From Rickettsiales bacterium (GTDB taxonomy: Bacteria; Pseudomonadota; Alphaproteobacteria; Rickettsiales; JABCZZ01), in assembly GCA_035765535.1 (NCBI GenBank), contig DASTXE010000001.1, forward strand, positions 350,322-414,321: a stretch of 64,000 nt of DNA, written 5' to 3'. A model generated the notes under the pieces. The model ran no database searches, was not told the DNA's origin, and was given only the letters and a program-made list of their open reading frames with translations. Numbering within the stretch: the stretch's first letter is position 1; the number at the start of each line of letters is the position of its first letter. Shown piece after piece: positions 34,825 through 43,293 of this stretch. Made by a program: the position numbers and the translations under genes.

Positions 34825-35445
34825 CTACTCTGGGCGATATTTCCTGTAGAGGCGCAGTACCAGCAAGGTCACGATAAAGGAGAGAATCAGGGTGCCCGTA
34901 ACGTCGGACGGGAAATGAACACCGAGCGCAATACGTGAAACAGCAATTCCGAGCACAAGGGCGATTCCCGCAATCTTGCTAAAGCCATTCAGCCTCGACC
35001 AGAATACTACCAGCATCAGCATGGCAAAGCCGGAGTGACCGCTGGGAAAACTCACGAAGGGCTCTTCTTTCTGGCGAATGCTGTCTTTGATAAAGACCGT
35101 GCCTTCCGGCAGGTATGCGAATGGTCGGGGCAGGGAAAGCAAGTGTTTCAGCCCTGTTACCCAAACAAGATAAACCACATAGCACAGCACCAGCGAAATA
35201 ACCAGGTGCCTTGCCTGTTTGATATACACCGTATAAGCTTCCGCTCCCTGCAGCGCCCTCACATTCTTAGCGCGCAAGGCCAGCCAGCCAACAATCAACA
35301 ACAGATAAAGCGGAAAAAGCTTATAATTTCCAAGTGCCGAAAGCGCCTGCATGGCGCTCTGGAAACCTGCATTCTGGATGTTATTGATAGCATGAAAAAT
35401 CTGGACGTTCAGGCTGTCGGGAGCATAAAGAATCGAAGGAAGCAT
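34825..35445 (-). CDS. PAP2-family membrane phosphatase
   Basis: A 206-residue membrane protein with about five helices and the three PAP2 phosphatase motifs: KHLLSLPRP, PSGHSGFAM and SRIALGVHFPSDV. Family members dephosphorylate phosphatidate, undecaprenyl-pyrophosphate or similar lipids; the substrate here cannot be told. It is convergent with the KirBac gene (4 bases apart) and lies downstream of fliP on the same strand, so it may be read through from the flagellar operon. Confidence 0.88.
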   Translation of the reverse strand: MLPSILYAPDSLNVQIFHAINNIQNAGFQSAMQALSALGNYKLFPLYLLLIVGWLALRAKNVRALQGAEAYTVYIKQARHLVISLVLCYVVYLVWVTGLKHLLSLPRPFAYLPEGTVFIKDSIRQKEEPFVSFPSGHSGFAMLMLVVFWSRLNGFSKIAGIALVLGIAVSRIALGVHFPSDVTGTLILSFIVTLLVLRLYRKYRPE

Positions 35446-35482
35446 AGTAACCTTGCAAGAGAGTTAAGGAGAAACGCTGATA

Positions 35483-36271
35483 CTACATCCCGAAGCTTCG
35501 CACAAGGCTGCCGCTGAGGCTGTACCAACCGTCGACAATCACAAAGAAAATCAGCTTGAAGGGCAGAGAAATCAGCACGGGCGGAAGCATCATCATGCCC
35601 ATGGCCATCAGGGTTGAGGCGACCAGCATGTCGATAATCAGAAACGGCAGATAGACAAGGAAGCCGATCTCGAACGCACGCTTAAGTTCCCCGATCATGA
35701 AGGCCGGAATCAGGATGCGGTAAGGCGTGTCAGCCGGTGTAGCGATTTTAATGCCCGGGGACATATCGATAAACAGACGCAGATCCTTTTCGCGCACATT
35801 GCGCATCATGAAATCATGAAACGGCGCACTGGTCTTTTCAATAGCGTCTCTTTCGGAAATCTGGCCGTTTACCAGCGGTTCGATACCATCCGTATATGCC
35901 TTTTGTAAAACCGGAGACATAATGAAAAACGTGAGGAACAGCGCAAGGCTGATAAGCACCTGGTTCGGCGGCGTCTGCTGAAGGCCAAGTGCAGTGCGCA
36001 GCAGGGAAAGCACGATGATAATACGCGTGAACGACGTCACCATCATGATGATGGAGGGCGCAAGCGGAATGATCGTCATCAACACCACGAGTTCGATCAG
36101 GCGCGAGGTGACGGAACTGTCGCCATCGCCGATCGCACCCGCATTATTGCCCAGATCAAGCGTCAGTTTCTGTGCCATTGCATCCACCGGCAGCATGAAC
36201 AGGACAAGCGCGAACAAGCCCGTAAACACCATGCCCCAGCTCAGCAGATTCTTTTTATGTTGTCGTGTCAT
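35483..36271 (-). CDS. fliP: Flagellar export protein FliP
   Basis: FliP is a core membrane component of the flagellar type III export gate. The 262-residue protein has a cleavable signal peptide (about 1-33, ending DAMAQ), then the conserved LVVLMTIIPLAPSIIMMVTS, RIIIVLSLLRTALGLQQTPPN, LALFLTFFIMSPV and the C-terminal FLIIDMLVASTLMAMGMMML. The length fits the family. Its ATG overlaps the fliO stop as ATGA. The start was taken as annotated by the overlap. Confidence 0.96.
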   Translation of the reverse strand: MTRQHKKNLLSWGMVFTGLFALVLFMLPVDAMAQKLTLDLGNNAGAIGDGDSSVTSRLIELVVLMTIIPLAPSIIMMVTSFTRIIIVLSLLRTALGLQQTPPNQVLISLALFLTFFIMSPVLQKAYTDGIEPLVNGQISERDAIEKTSAPFHDFMMRNVREKDLRLFIDMSPGIKIATPADTPYRILIPAFMIGELKRAFEIGFLVYLPFLIIDMLVASTLMAMGMMMLPPVLISLPFKLIFFVIVDGWYSLSGSLVRSFGM

Positions 36272-36555
36272 GCAGGTTCCTTTTGCGCATGCGATTCGAT
36301 CAGCAAGTCACCCGATGCACCGAGCAGCAGCAGATGCTCCTGTTCGCCGCATTTAACCAGCACAAGCCTGCGTTTGGGGTCCAGATAAAGTGTTTCGCTT
36401 ACGGAGAGTCTTTTATCCTGAGCATTATTGCCGGTCAGTCTTTTATCCAATCCGGTTTTTCGCAGGAGCGCAGCCAGCAGGAAGATCAGTCCCGCCACGA
36501 AGGCAAGCGCCAGTATGGCCCGCAGATAGGTGAAAGCATCACTCTCCATCGTCAT
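36268..36555 (-). CDS. fliO: FliO-like flagellar assembly protein
   Basis: A 95-residue protein with one membrane helix (about 10-30, LRAILALAFVAGLIFLLAAL) and a small cytoplasmic domain with the FliO pattern (RLSVSETLYLDPKRRLVLVKCGEQEHLLLLG). FliO helps build the FliP/FliR export gate. The ATG at 36555 was chosen because upstream sequence in this frame is a shadow of the preceding gene. It overlaps the stop of that gene by 17 bases and the fliP start by 4. Confidence 0.85.
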   Translation of the reverse strand: MTMESDAFTYLRAILALAFVAGLIFLLAALLRKTGLDKRLTGNNAQDKRLSVSETLYLDPKRRLVLVKCGEQEHLLLLGASGDLLIESHAQKEPA

Positions 36556-36898
36556 CCTGCGGTATGATTTTCTTTGGCGTAATGCCGTCGGAAGTCTGGT
36601 AGGCGACGTTAGCTTTGCGTATGCGCTCCATTCTGCCCAGTTCCGTCTGCACGGAATCGCGTGCGGCAACCAGTTCTTCACCCAGCAGCGTTACCTGTTC
36701 CATCAGGGCGTTCAGGTCTTCCCGGTGCTGCAGCCCTTCTTCCATCGGCAGCGCGGCGATAGATTGGCAATAAGCACGCACGCTGTTTTCCACGCCGGAA
36801 AGGTCCACATTGCCCTTACGCAGATTCTCCCTGCATTCGGCGACCAGATCGAACGTGGCTTTTTTTAGGGTTTCAGGGGGGAGATATTCTACGCTCAT
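36539..36898 (-). CDS. Coiled-coil protein in the flagellar operon
   Basis: The family is not recognised with certainty. The 119-residue product is highly helical with heptad-like Leu/Ala spacing over residues 30-95 and no membrane segment. Size and position between the FlhB-C-like gene and fliO suggest a small export chaperone or regulator of the FliT/FlgN type, but no specific motif confirms this. Starts and stops overlap both neighbours (4 bases upstream, 17 downstream), so it is clearly part of the operon. Confidence 0.65.
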   Translation of the reverse strand: MSVEYLPPETLKKATFDLVAECRENLRKGNVDLSGVENSVRAYCQSIAALPMEEGLQHREDLNALMEQVTLLGEELVAARDSVQTELGRMERIRKANVAYQTSDGITPKKIIPQDDDGE

Positions 36899-37200
36899 TT
36901 CGCTGCCTTTTTAATGTTTTTCGCTTTGGCGTTGCTGCGGTAGACATAGTTCAGGATTTCAGCCACGGCGGCATAGGCTTCAATCGGAATAATCGTATCG
37001 AGATCAAGCTTGGAAAGTATTTCTACCAGCCCAGCATCTTCATGGATGGTAATGCCATGCTCCTGTGCGATCTTGATAATCTGCTCGGCGATTAACCCCT
37101 GTCCTTTCGCGGCTACCCTCGGAGCATGCTCTTTTTCAGGCTCGTATTTTAGGGCGACTGCAACCGGCTTTTTTTCTTTTTTGTCTGTTTCATCCGCCAT
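36895..37200 (-). CDS. FlhB C-terminal-domain-like protein (FhlB type)
   Basis: A 101-residue soluble protein matching the C-terminal cytoplasmic domain of the export switch protein FlhB: VALKYEPEKEHAPRVAAKGQ, GLIAEQIIKIAQEHGITIHE, DAGLVEILSKLDLDTIIP, and EAYAAVAEILNYVYR. The autocleavage motif NPTH and the membrane domain of full-length FlhB are absent. Such stand-alone proteins occur in many flagellated bacteria and may modulate substrate switching. It lies between csrA and the coiled-coil gene. Confidence 0.88.
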   Translation of the reverse strand: MADETDKKEKKPVAVALKYEPEKEHAPRVAAKGQGLIAEQIIKIAQEHGITIHEDAGLVEILSKLDLDTIIPIEAYAAVAEILNYVYRSNAKAKNIKKAAK

Positions 37201-37218
37201 GATTGATCCTTAATGTGC

Positions 37219-37458
37219 TTATTCTTTCAGATCAATATCAAAGTCGAAATCCCCCTCCATGCCACCTGTATCGCCGGATCTGGAAGCGGCAAGGTTTTGC
37301 TCCATGATGCGGTCATGAAGCTCTTTGCGCATGATGGTGGCTTCGGGAGGGAAATTGAAACCGATCTTTACCGAACGCCCCTTCACCTCAACGACAGTCA
37401 GTTCTATCGTGTTGTTGATGATGACCGATTCTCCGATTTTGCGTGTGAGATAGAGCAC
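37219..37458 (-). CDS. csrA: Carbon storage regulator CsrA
   Basis: CsrA binds GGA motifs in mRNA leaders and blocks or promotes translation. The 79-residue protein has the canonical N-terminus (MLYLTRKIGESVIINNTIEL), the core VVEVKGRSVKIGFNFPPE, and an acidic C-terminal extension (DFDFDIDLKE). The first gene of the minus-strand flagellar operon, divergent from flgB. In many bacteria CsrA represses flagellar genes; the flgB leader here carries GGA motifs at its ribosome site. Confidence 0.95.
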   Translation of the reverse strand: MLYLTRKIGESVIINNTIELTVVEVKGRSVKIGFNFPPEATIMRKELHDRIMEQNLAASRSGDTGGMEGDFDFDIDLKE

Positions 37459-37670
37459 TTAACCGATTTCCATGTTGTAAACCATTTGCGCCCACTGTTG
37501 CCATGCACGGCTGCAGTGAAATTATCAACCTTCTTATACTAAAATAGTTGCAAATACCATACTGCTAATATGAAAAACATGCCCGATTATGCTTTTTGTG
37601 CTTTTTTACTGGCCAAGCGTGTCTAAGATTCTATAATTACAAACGGATTATCGCATGCTGAAACAGCAGA

Positions 37671-37690
37671 AGAGGAATGCGGATGGCGGC
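37671..37690 (+). promoter_or_regulatory. flgB ribosome site with two GGA motifs, candidate CsrA target
   Basis: The flgB ribosome site AGAGGA (37671-37676) and a second GGA (37681-37683, touching the start codon at 37683) are 10 bases apart. GGA elements overlapping a ribosome site are the usual CsrA recognition pattern, and csrA is the divergent neighbour. Binding is inferred, not shown. Confidence 0.35.
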
Positions 37691-38090
37691 CCTTAATCTT
37701 ACGGACATGGTCCAGGTGAAAATGCACTATGATGCCGAACGGCAGAAGGTGCTGGCGCAGAATATTGCGAGCAAGGGCATTCCGGGCTACAAGGCGCAGG
37801 ATCTGGTTCCCTTGGACTTCAGCAATGTCCTGAAATCGCAGACCAGCAAGGTGAATCTCGCAACCACCAGCGCCATGCATTTAGCGGGCGGCACATCTTA
37901 CACACCTAAGTTCCTGACAGTAACGGAAAGTAACCCGTTCGATATGACATCGACCGGAAATACGGTGGTGACTGAAGAACAGATGATGAAAGTGGCACAG
38001 AATTCGCTTGATTATCAAATGTCGACGAATCTGTACAAGAAGATCAACAATCTTTTCAAGGAAGCGCTGGGACTTCAGCCTTCAGCATAA
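37683..38090 (+). CDS. flgB: Flagellar basal-body rod protein FlgB
   Basis: FlgB is a proximal rod protein of the flagellar basal body. The 135-residue protein has the conserved rod N-terminus (AERQKVLAQNIASKGIPGYKAQD) and a C-terminal helix (QNSLDYQMSTNLYKKINNLF) that packs in the rod coiled coil. The ATG at 37683 was chosen over 37677 because the AGAGGA site abuts the earlier ATG but is well spaced from this one. It opens a flgB-flgC-fliE operon. Confidence 0.93.
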   Translation: MAALNLTDMVQVKMHYDAERQKVLAQNIASKGIPGYKAQDLVPLDFSNVLKSQTSKVNLATTSAMHLAGGTSYTPKFLTVTESNPFDMTSTGNTVVTEEQMMKVAQNSLDYQMSTNLYKKINNLFKEALGLQPSA

Positions 38091-38120
38091 CGCGGTTCTT
38101 AGGCGCACGGGAGAGAAAAT

Positions 38121-38531
38121 ATGGGTGGAATAACAGATGCTTTCTTTATCGCCGGGGCGGGTATGCACGCGCAGGGCGACCGTCTGCGTGTGGTCGCGGA
38201 AAATATTGCCAACGTCGATTCCACGGGCGATACGCCCGGTGCAATTCCCTACCAGCGCCGCACGATCACCTTCCGCAATGTGCTGGACGAACAATTAGGG
38301 ATCGATAAAGTTGTGACGTCCGGTTATGGCGTGGATAAAGCGCCTTTTAAGAAGAAATATGAACCCGGCAATCCGGCAGCGGACAAGCAGGGATATGTGC
38401 TTTACCCGAACGTGGATTCGATGGTAGAACTGGTGGACATGCACGAGGCACAGCGCGACTATGAAGCGGATCTGAACGTGATCGACGTTTCAAAAAGCAT
38501 GATTTCACAAACCCTTGGATTATTGAAGTAA
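38121..38531 (+). CDS. flgC: Flagellar basal-body rod protein FlgC
   Basis: A 136-residue proximal rod protein. The N-terminal FlgBC motif (AGMHAQGDRLRVVAENIANVDST) and the C-terminal MVELVDMHEAQRDYEADLNV are typical, as is YVLYPNVDSM before it. It assembles on FlgB and FliE in the export-dependent rod. It follows flgB by 30 bases and precedes fliE by 7. Confidence 0.96.
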   Translation: MGGITDAFFIAGAGMHAQGDRLRVVAENIANVDSTGDTPGAIPYQRRTITFRNVLDEQLGIDKVVTSGYGVDKAPFKKKYEPGNPAADKQGYVLYPNVDSMVELVDMHEAQRDYEADLNVIDVSKSMISQTLGLLK

Positions 38532-38538
38532 TTGAATT

Positions 38539-38853
38539 ATGGATATTAAGGCAGCAGCATCGGCTTATAATCAGGTTGCAAATATCGCGCAGAATAATCC
38601 TGTAGCGGACAATATCCCTGCGTCCGAGACTTCAGGCCCCTCCTTCGCCGATCTCGTCAATGATGCGCTGGTCAGAACCGTGGATACGGGCCGCAAGGCA
38701 GAAGACGTCAGCACATTAGCCATGATGGGTAAAGCCGATATAACCGATCTTGCTACTTCTGTTAGCAAAGCGGAACTCGCGCTGAACACGGTGGTCGCCA
38801 TCCGTGATAAGGTGATCAGCGCCTATCAGCAGATCATGCAGATGTCGATTTAA
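38539..38853 (+). CDS. fliE: Flagellar hook-basal body protein FliE
   Basis: A 104-residue protein linking the MS ring and rod. The C-terminal half is diagnostic: [20 protein letters not shown] followed by [15 protein letters not shown]. In many alphaproteobacteria fliQ and flhA come next; here a non-flagellar gene follows, so the export genes must be elsewhere. Confidence 0.93.
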   Translation: MDIKAAASAYNQVANIAQNNPVADNIPASETSGPSFADLVNDALVRTVDTGRKAEDVSTLAMMGKADITDLATSVSKAELALNTVVAIRDKVISAYQQIMQMSI

Positions 38854-38864
38854 GAAAGCCTCCA

Positions 38865-39341
38865 ATGATGTCACAGGAACGCCCACCTTTGCCTCCGTTC
38901 ACGCGTGAAACGGCAATTATTAAAGTGCGCGCGGCGGAAGATGGATGGAACAGCTGTAATCCCGAGCGTGTATCGCTGGCCTATACGGAAGACAGCAAAT
39001 GGCGCAATCGCAGCGAATTCGTCACCGGGCGCCGGCAGATCGTGGAGTTCCTGACCCGCAAATGGAACCGAGAACTGGATTACCGCCTGATTAAGGAATT
39101 ATGGGCGTTCGGCGAGAACCGGATCGCCGTGCGGTTTGCCTATGAATACCATGACGATTCCGACAACTGGTTCCGCGCTTATGGCAATGAAAACTGGGAG
39201 TTCGACGAGCGCGGCCTGATGCGCTTGCGCCATGCCAGCATTAACGATCTTCCGATCAAAGAAGCCGAGCGCAAATTCCATTGGGACCGCAAAAGCCCAC
39301 GGTCGGCAGATCATCCCGGCTTAAGCGATCTCGGATTATAA
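38865..39341 (+). CDS. DUF1348 (NTF2-like fold) protein
   Basis: A 158-residue protein with the DUF1348 pattern: [49 protein letters not shown] sequence, and [20 protein letters not shown]. The fold is a cone-shaped SnoaL/NTF2 pocket; the natural substrate is unknown. It starts 12 bases after fliE and may be co-transcribed with it by chance. ATG codons at 38865 and 38868 are both possible starts. Confidence 0.88.
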   Translation: MMSQERPPLPPFTRETAIIKVRAAEDGWNSCNPERVSLAYTEDSKWRNRSEFVTGRRQIVEFLTRKWNRELDYRLIKELWAFGENRIAVRFAYEYHDDSDNWFRAYGNENWEFDERGLMRLRHASINDLPIKEAERKFHWDRKSPRSADHPGLSDLGL

Positions 39342-39345
39342 GCCC

Positions 39346-39792
39346 TTATTTAGCAGGTGGTGTTTGCGGCTGCTGCGCGCGCGTCTGCCATTCTTTCAAC
39401 TGGCGGGCAATACGGTGCTCCAGATGCTTCGTGTCGGCCAGAACGTCCGGCTGCGCATCACGATGCTGCAGCGTAACGCGGAAATGGCGCACTTCCTTGC
39501 TGAGCACCGTTAGTCTTGCAATAGCGTTTTTGTCTTTTTCATGGATACCGTAAAACTTGCTCGCAAGGTCGTTCAGCTTGCGGTCGTCCTCTTCCGGTGA
39601 GCTCGCCTCAGGAACAGGGCCAGCAATCGGTTCCGGGTTGCTGACATGATGCGTGCGTATCACCGGCTGTTGTGGCTGCTGCTGCGGTGCTCCGCCTCCG
39701 GATTTCCAGGGCAAAGCCTGACCGAATGTGGTCTGGGGCATGACGATAACAAGAGCAAGCAGGGCAGCGCGGAGCAGGGAACGGTTAGACAT
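39346..39792 (-). CDS. Secreted hypothetical protein
   Basis: Not recognised. The 148-residue product has a signal peptide (about 1-25, ending TTFGQ), a Gln/Pro-rich linker (GGGAPQQQPQQPVIRTHH), and a helical charged region with Leu/Ala heptads (about 75-135) ending in Gln/Pro. A periplasmic coiled-coil protein is likely. It is convergent with the DUF1348 gene and lies 27 bases after yceI on the same strand. Confidence 0.6.
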   Translation of the reverse strand: MSNRSLLRAALLALVIVMPQTTFGQALPWKSGGGAPQQQPQQPVIRTHHVSNPEPIAGPVPEASSPEEDDRKLNDLASKFYGIHEKDKNAIARLTVLSKEVRHFRVTLQHRDAQPDVLADTKHLEHRIARQLKEWQTRAQQPQTPPAK

Positions 39793-39819
39793 AGTGAGAA
39801 ATCCTGATGGTGTTAAAAG

Positions 39820-40428
39820 TTAGTTTGGCGTTTTTGCATTGCCGGGATGTTTGAAAGGATTGATGCCTTCCACTTCCAGATGCACACGCACCTCATCGCC
39901 CACGGCGGGCAGATAGGCATTCATGCCGAAATCCGAGCGCTTCAGCTTGATATCAGCAGAAAAGCCCGATTCGTAATTGTTGCTATAGGGATTGATGCCG
40001 GACTTGTTATAAACCACCTGCATTGTCACCGGCTTGGTCACGCCAAGCATCGTGAGTTCGCCTTCCACGTCACCTTTTTGTTTGTCGGTGACGGTAATCT
40101 TCGTGCTCTTGAAATGCATCGTGGGGAACTTTTCAGTATTCAGGAACTTATCGCCACGCAATTCCTTGTCCAGATCCGGCACGTCTGTGGCAACGCTTGC
40201 CGATTTAAGTGTCACATCAATTTCGCTCTTTTCCGGCTCCTTCGGATCGAACGTGAAATAACCGTCATAATCCGTGATACGGCCGATCGTATTGGAAAAC
40301 TCCAAGTGATTGACAAGAAACACGATATGGGTGTGGGATTTGTCGATATTGTATTTTTCCGGGCCAGCCAGCGCCGCGGAGGCGAAGAGGAATGGCAGTG
40401 TCAAGAAAACTATCTGCTTTTTGCGCAT
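39820..40428 (-). CDS. YceI family periplasmic protein
   Basis: A 202-residue protein with a signal peptide (about 1-21, ending AALAG) and the YceI lipocalin-like barrel: YNIDKSHTHIVFLVNHLEFS, IGRITDYDGYFTFDPKEPE, LRGDKFLNTEKFPTMHFKST, and KRSDFGMNAYLPAVGDEVRV. YceI proteins bind isoprenoid-like lipids in the periplasm. The ATG at 40428 follows GGGGGA, a strong ribosome site; upstream in-frame sequence is not part of the gene. Confidence 0.92.
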   Translation of the reverse strand: MRKKQIVFLTLPFLFASAALAGPEKYNIDKSHTHIVFLVNHLEFSNTIGRITDYDGYFTFDPKEPEKSEIDVTLKSASVATDVPDLDKELRGDKFLNTEKFPTMHFKSTKITVTDKQKGDVEGELTMLGVTKPVTMQVVYNKSGINPYSNNYESGFSADIKLKRSDFGMNAYLPAVGDEVRVHLEVEGINPFKHPGNAKTPN

Positions 40429-40523
40429 GGAATCCCCCAAATTTTGTTTGATTTGCGGCGAGTATATTATATTAGATGGGTTAGACAATCATAATCTTAA
40501 CAACATGGAAGTCAGGATTAGTT

Positions 40524-41330
40524 ATGGTGGAATTCTCGTTGCCGGCCAACTCGAAAGTAACCAAGGGCAAGGAATACAAGGCCGCGAACGCCAAGCGCGT
40601 CAAGAAATTCAACATCTATCGCTACGACCCGGAAGACCGCAACGAAAAAGGCCAGCCGAAAAACCCGCGTATCGACACGTATGAAGTCGATCTGGATGCC
40701 TGCGGCCCCATGGTGCTGGATGCACTGCTGAAAATCAAGGATGAGGTGGATTCCACGCTGACCTTCCGCCGTTCCTGCCGTGAAGGCATCTGCGGCAGCT
40801 GCGCCATGAATATCGGTGACGGCACTGGCACCAACACGCTTGCCTGCACCAAGCCGATCAGCGATATGAAAGGCGATGTCACCATTTATCCGCTTCCCCA
40901 TATGCCCGTGATCAAGGATCTCGTGCCGGATCTCACGAATTTCTATGCGCAGTATGAATCCATCAAACCGTGGATCGAGACGCAATCCACCGCTCCAAGC
41001 GGCAAGGAACGCCTGCAGTCGCCGGAAGACCGTGCGAAGCTGGACGGGCTTTACGAGTGCATCCTGTGCGCCTGCTGCTCCACAAGCTGCCCGAGCTACT
41101 GGTGGAACAGCGACCGCTTCCTCGGCCCCGCTATCCTTCTGCAGGCTTACCGCTGGATCAACGACTCGCGCGATGAAACCACGGGCGAACGTCTGGATAA
41201 TCTGGAAGATCCATTCCGCCTGTATCGCTGCCACACGATCATGAACTGCGCAAACACCTGCCCCAAAGGCCTGAACCCGGCCAAGGCAATCGCGCAGATC
41301 AAGAAGCTGATGGTCGAGCGCCGCGCATGA
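40524..41330 (+). CDS. sdhB: Succinate dehydrogenase iron-sulfur subunit
   Basis: SdhB carries electrons from the flavoprotein SdhA to ubiquinone in complex II. The 268-residue protein has the 2Fe-2S cysteines 85, 90, 93 and 108 ([15 protein letters not shown]), the 4Fe-4S motif [15 protein letters not shown], and the 3Fe-4S region ending [11 protein letters not shown]. It has no sdhC, sdhD or sdhA beside it; a split sdh operon is also known from Rickettsia. The stop overlaps the start of the SDR gene (ATGA). Confidence 0.96.
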   Translation: MVEFSLPANSKVTKGKEYKAANAKRVKKFNIYRYDPEDRNEKGQPKNPRIDTYEVDLDACGPMVLDALLKIKDEVDSTLTFRRSCREGICGSCAMNIGDGTGTNTLACTKPISDMKGDVTIYPLPHMPVIKDLVPDLTNFYAQYESIKPWIETQSTAPSGKERLQSPEDRAKLDGLYECILCACCSTSCPSYWWNSDRFLGPAILLQAYRWINDSRDETTGERLDNLEDPFRLYRCHTIMNCANTCPKGLNPAKAIAQIKKLMVERRA

Positions 41331-42100
41331 GCGAAACACTGCCGCTGAAGGATAAAACGGTTTTCATAACCGGGGCGACATCCGGATTCGGCAGGGCTTT
41401 TGCGAATAAGTTCATTGAAAAAGGGGCGAAAGTGGTCGCCTCCGGCAGGCGTGCCGAGCGGCTGGAAGAGCTGCAGGACGAAGTAGACAGCGACAACCTC
41501 TACACGATGACGCTCGACGTGCGCAATCAGGCGGAAGTGGAAAGCGCCATTGTTGGCCTTCCGGCGGCGTTCGCGGATATCGACATCCTCATCAATAACG
41601 CCGGGCTTGCGCTGGGGCTGGGCCTCGCGCCCGATATTTCCATGATCGAGTGGGAGCAGATGATCGACACGAATATCAAAGGTGTGCTCTACTGCACGCA
41701 CGCGATACTGCCGGATATGATCAAACGCGGCGGCGGCTATATTGTGAATATCGGCTCCATTGCAGGCAACTACCCCTATCCGGGCGGCAATGCCTACGGC
41801 GCGACGAAAGCCTTCATTCGCCAGTTCTCGCTGAATCTGCGGGCAGATCTGCTGGGCAAGAACGTGCGCGTGACGAATATCGAGCCGGGCATGGCCGAAA
41901 CCGAATTCTCGCTCGTGCGCTTCCACGGCGATCAGGAAAAAGCAAAATCCGTCTATACAGGGGCGCAACCGCTGACGGCGGAAGATATTGCGAACACCGT
42001 ACTGTTCTGCCTGACCTGTCCGCCGCATGTGAATATCAACACGCTGGAGGTCATGCCAACCTGCCAGGCCTTCTCGCCCTTTGCGATTTACAGGGAATAA
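41327..42100 (+). CDS. Short-chain dehydrogenase/reductase (YdfG-like)
   Basis: A 257-residue classical SDR. The nucleotide motif is [12 protein letters not shown] near residue 15, the structural motif is NNAGLA, and the catalytic set shows Ser in NIGSIAG and YxxxK in YGATKAF. The sequence order and the [17 protein letters not shown] region resemble YdfG, an NADP-dependent 3-hydroxy acid dehydrogenase (serine/allo-threonine). Substrate is inferred. Coupled to sdhB by a 4-base overlap. Confidence 0.9.
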   Translation: MSETLPLKDKTVFITGATSGFGRAFANKFIEKGAKVVASGRRAERLEELQDEVDSDNLYTMTLDVRNQAEVESAIVGLPAAFADIDILINNAGLALGLGLAPDISMIEWEQMIDTNIKGVLYCTHAILPDMIKRGGGYIVNIGSIAGNYPYPGGNAYGATKAFIRQFSLNLRADLLGKNVRVTNIEPGMAETEFSLVRFHGDQEKAKSVYTGAQPLTAEDIANTVLFCLTCPPHVNINTLEVMPTCQAFSPFAIYRE

Positions 42101-42113
42101 AGAAATTTAGAGA

Positions 42114-42190
42114 TGGTCGGGGCGGTGGGATTCGAACTCACGACCCTCTGCTCCCAAAGCAGATGCGCTACCAGACTGCGCTACGCCCCG
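42114..42190 (-). tRNA. tRNA-Pro (UGG), CCA encoded
   Basis: Read on the minus strand, the 77 bases fold as a cloverleaf. The acceptor stem is CGGGGCG paired with CGCCCCG, the D arm is GCGC/GCGC, the anticodon stem is CTGC/GCAG with loop TTTGGGA (anticodon TGG), the T loop is TTCGAAT, the discriminator is A, and CCA is encoded at 42116-42114. It lies 13 bases after the convergent SDR gene. Confidence 0.95.
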
Positions 42191-42349
42191 ACACGAAGGA
42201 AACCTCTATAGCATGTTGTAAGTGTTTGTATATATCTATGTTATTGAGTGTTTAATTTTTTATAGAAAATATCAATCTTGATTACACAGAATTATAAAAT
42301 ATACTTAATTAAGGTACTGTAGAACAAAATAATAACATAATTCCGTTAA

Positions 42350-43261
42350 ATGCCCGAAGCAATAAGCCCTCATTTAGTTAACCTTACTTACGATGCAGCA
42401 GTAAAATCATTCTGGTACAAAGATACATTGCGTCGTTTTTTACGTTCTTGTTCAATATCAGAAAATTATATTAGTAGTTGGGGAAGTGAAGAAAAGAAGC
42501 GTAATTTTCTTGATCGAGTTTTTACTGAGTTACAAAAATCTACAGAAGGAAAAGCAGCTATTAGAAAAATGGCTCTATCTCTTGCCGATCAAACCACATT
42601 TCCAGATTTTAAGAGTCTAGAAGACTTTGAAAGAAGAAACAGTGAAGCTGCTAAAGCCGTAAAAGATTTAAAATATTATTTAGAACGTCAGCAAGAACAG
42701 TATAATGCAGAAAAGAATAGAGCAGAACTCCAGAAAGTTGCTAAAGATAAATTAAAACAAGTTCAAAGAACTAAAGCTGATAAAGGCAATTTAAAGAAAC
42801 GACTCGAGGAATTATATAAAGGGCTGGGCGAACAGAAAACCGGATATGCTTTTCAAGAATGGTTTTATGATCTCTTAGACTTCTGTGAAATAGTAAATAG
42901 GCGTCCCTACATTATAGATGGTAGACAAATAGATGGTTCTCTAACGCATGATGGAACTACATATCTTGTCGAACTTAAATTTACTGCTCAGCAATCTGAC
43001 GCAACTGATATAGATTCACTTAGAGCCAAGGTTGATGATAAAGCTGATAATACAATGGGTATTATGGTATCTATATCGGGCTATTCGAGTGTTGCTATTC
43101 GAGGGGCTTCAGGAAGAAAAACAACTCTTGTATTAATGGACGCTGGACACCTATATCTTTTTTTATCAGAAATAATGGATTTTACGAATATTATAGCTCG
43201 CCTTAGGAGGCACGTATCCCAAACTGGCGAAGCGTATCTTGCGCCGGGTAGTTTTAATTAA
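42350..43261 (+). CDS. AT-rich PD-(D/E)XK-type nuclease-like protein
   Basis: A 303-residue protein with no close family recognised. The N-terminal helical part (1-100) and a long charged coiled coil (about 105-155) are followed by a C-terminal domain with a PD-(D/E)XK arrangement: helix Glu170 (YAFQEWF), Asp195 (GRQIDGSL), then Glu208 and Lys210 (YLVELKFT). This is the pattern of restriction or Mrr-like nucleases. The gene and its 160-base leader are much richer in A+T than the flanking genes, suggesting transfer. A lone defence nuclease is likely; the target is unknown. Confidence 0.75.
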   Translation: MPEAISPHLVNLTYDAAVKSFWYKDTLRRFLRSCSISENYISSWGSEEKKRNFLDRVFTELQKSTEGKAAIRKMALSLADQTTFPDFKSLEDFERRNSEAAKAVKDLKYYLERQQEQYNAEKNRAELQKVAKDKLKQVQRTKADKGNLKKRLEELYKGLGEQKTGYAFQEWFYDLLDFCEIVNRRPYIIDGRQIDGSLTHDGTTYLVELKFTAQQSDATDIDSLRAKVDDKADNTMGIMVSISGYSSVAIRGASGRKTTLVLMDAGHLYLFLSEIMDFTNIIARLRRHVSQTGEAYLAPGSFN

Positions 43262-43293
43262 GCTTGTTAGCATTAACTTATAATTAAATCAGC

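Noticed and set aside
42114..43261. tRNA-Pro as an integration site for the AT-rich nuclease island
   Set aside because: The island lies on the 5' side of the tRNA, no direct repeat of the tRNA 3' end was seen, and there is no integrase.
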